From CAYSEW01 sp964430245 (lineage in GTDB: Bacteria > Bacteroidota > Bacteroidia > Flavobacteriales_D > Parvicellaceae), in assembly GCA_964430245.1 (NCBI GenBank), contig CAYSEW010000002.1, positions 62,001-126,000 of the forward strand: a DNA stretch of 64,000 nt, in the 5' to 3' direction. The notes beneath the pieces are model-generated. The model ran no database searches and had not been told where the DNA came from. It was given only the letters and a program-made list of their open reading frames with translations. The stretch's first letter is position 1, and every line of letters begins with the position of its first letter. Shown in pieces: positions 63,725-64,000 of this stretch. The translations under genes were made by a program, and so were the position numbers.

Positions 63725-64000
63725 TTAATTTATTTCTACTACTTCTATATCAAAATATAGATCCTTACCTGCTAATGGATGATTAGCATCAATAGTAACA
63801 GAATTTTCATTTACCTTAATAATGGTTACATTTAAAACTGAACCATCTTGAGATTTAGATTGTAATTGCATTCCTATTTCAGGTTTTAAATCTTGAGGTA
63901 AATTATCATTAGAAACCTCATGAAATAGATCTTTTCTAATATCTCCATAAGCTTGATCAAAAGGAATCTCAATTGTTTTTTTCTCATTGAGTTCCATGCC
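63725..64000 (-). CDS. SlyD-like FKBP peptidyl-prolyl isomerase, partial
   Basis: C-terminal 91 residues of a SlyD-type isomerase; the N-terminus is beyond the right edge. The last codon read is Gly, giving GMELNEKKTIEI, which is the internal GM-x-x-GEKK motif of SlyD, so the ATG at 63997 is not the true start. FDQAYGD and TIDANHPLAGKDLYFDIEVVEI are diagnostic (IF-domain boundary and FKBP C-terminus). No His-rich metal-binding tail is present. Function: catalysis of proline isomerisation and chaperone activity. Confidence 0.85.
   Translation of the reverse strand, partial: GMELNEKKTIEIPFDQAYGDIRKDLFHEVSNDNLPQDLKPEIGMQLQSKSQDGSVLNVTIIKVNENSVTIDANHPLAGKDLYFDIEVVEIN

Noticed and set aside
1..64000. 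CRISPR array, tRNA/rRNA genes, insertion sequences, prophage
   Set aside because: No repeated spacer pattern, no cloverleaf candidates in the short gaps, and no transposase, integrase or phage structural gene was seen.

Overview
The window reads as a chromosomal segment of a low-GC member of the Bacteroidota, most likely the Flavobacteriales. Evidence: three proteins end in type IX secretion sorting domains (two type A, one type B/gliding-motility C-terminal), there is a PorP/SprF-type T9SS protein, two TonB-dependent receptors with carboxypeptidase-regulatory-like N-termini, DUF4249, PCMD and DUF6702 proteins, a DnaX without the zinc module, repeated TAnnTTTG promoter boxes, and almost no Shine-Dalgarno sequences. 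The family or genus cannot be fixed from this sequence. No rRNA, tRNA, CRISPR array, transposase or phage gene was seen, and no gene-free stretch exceeds 300 bases.

Layout. 1-9958: surface-polysaccharide locus with a nonulosonic-acid branch (SpsF-like cytidylyltransferase end, NeuB-family synthase, hexapeptide acyltransferase, glycosyltransferase fused to a cytidylyltransferase-like domain, Wzx-type flippase, GT-B-like transferase), a WecB/TagA/CpsF transferase on the other strand, two O-antigen polymerase/ligase-like proteins and a small Wzz-like protein. 10046-12981: menaquinone genes (orphan 137-aa protein, hotdog thioesterase, menC, menE). 12962-18498 (minus): a TPR-containing PrsW-like protein and an AT-rich sugar cassette (rffA-like aminotransferase, polyprenyl-phosphate glycosyltransferase, PurN-like formyltransferase, WbqC), which together suggest an N-formylated 4-amino-4,6-dideoxyhexose. 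18665-23226: DUF6702 protein, M1 peptidase, T9SS-exported phosphoesterase, 56-aa membrane protein. 23223-31916 (minus): lipoprotein, trxB, DUF4249/TonB-receptor pair, PCMD/TonB-receptor pair. 32005-38826 (minus): SUI1, DUF389, membrane-anchored patatin, two small membrane proteins, M61 peptidase. 38917-44624: ATP-grasp protein, dihydrolipoyl dehydrogenase, then on the minus strand a response regulator, TPR lipoprotein, def and dnaX. 44779-45877: rpsF-rpsR-rplI. 45914-47794 (minus): CotH-like protein. 47997-53710: RND efflux operon. 53822-59654: marR-fadN-fadA-fadE beta-oxidation operon. 59747-63661: T9SS type B substrate plus a PorP/SprF-OmpA fusion. 63725 to the end: SlyD-like isomerase, cut by the window edge.

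Most notable observations: dnaX is split over two frames at a ten-A run that ends in the E. coli-type slippery heptamer, but here the zero frame gives the short (gamma) form and the -1 frame the long (tau) form; rplI carries a strong Shine-Dalgarno in the operon encoding bS6 and bS18, two of the proteins that hide the anti-Shine-Dalgarno in Bacteroidota ribosomes; WbqC has an intact N-terminus but apparently only an ATT start; a glycosyltransferase is fused to an altered NeuA-like domain; and a PorP/SprF barrel is fused through three repeats to OmpA.
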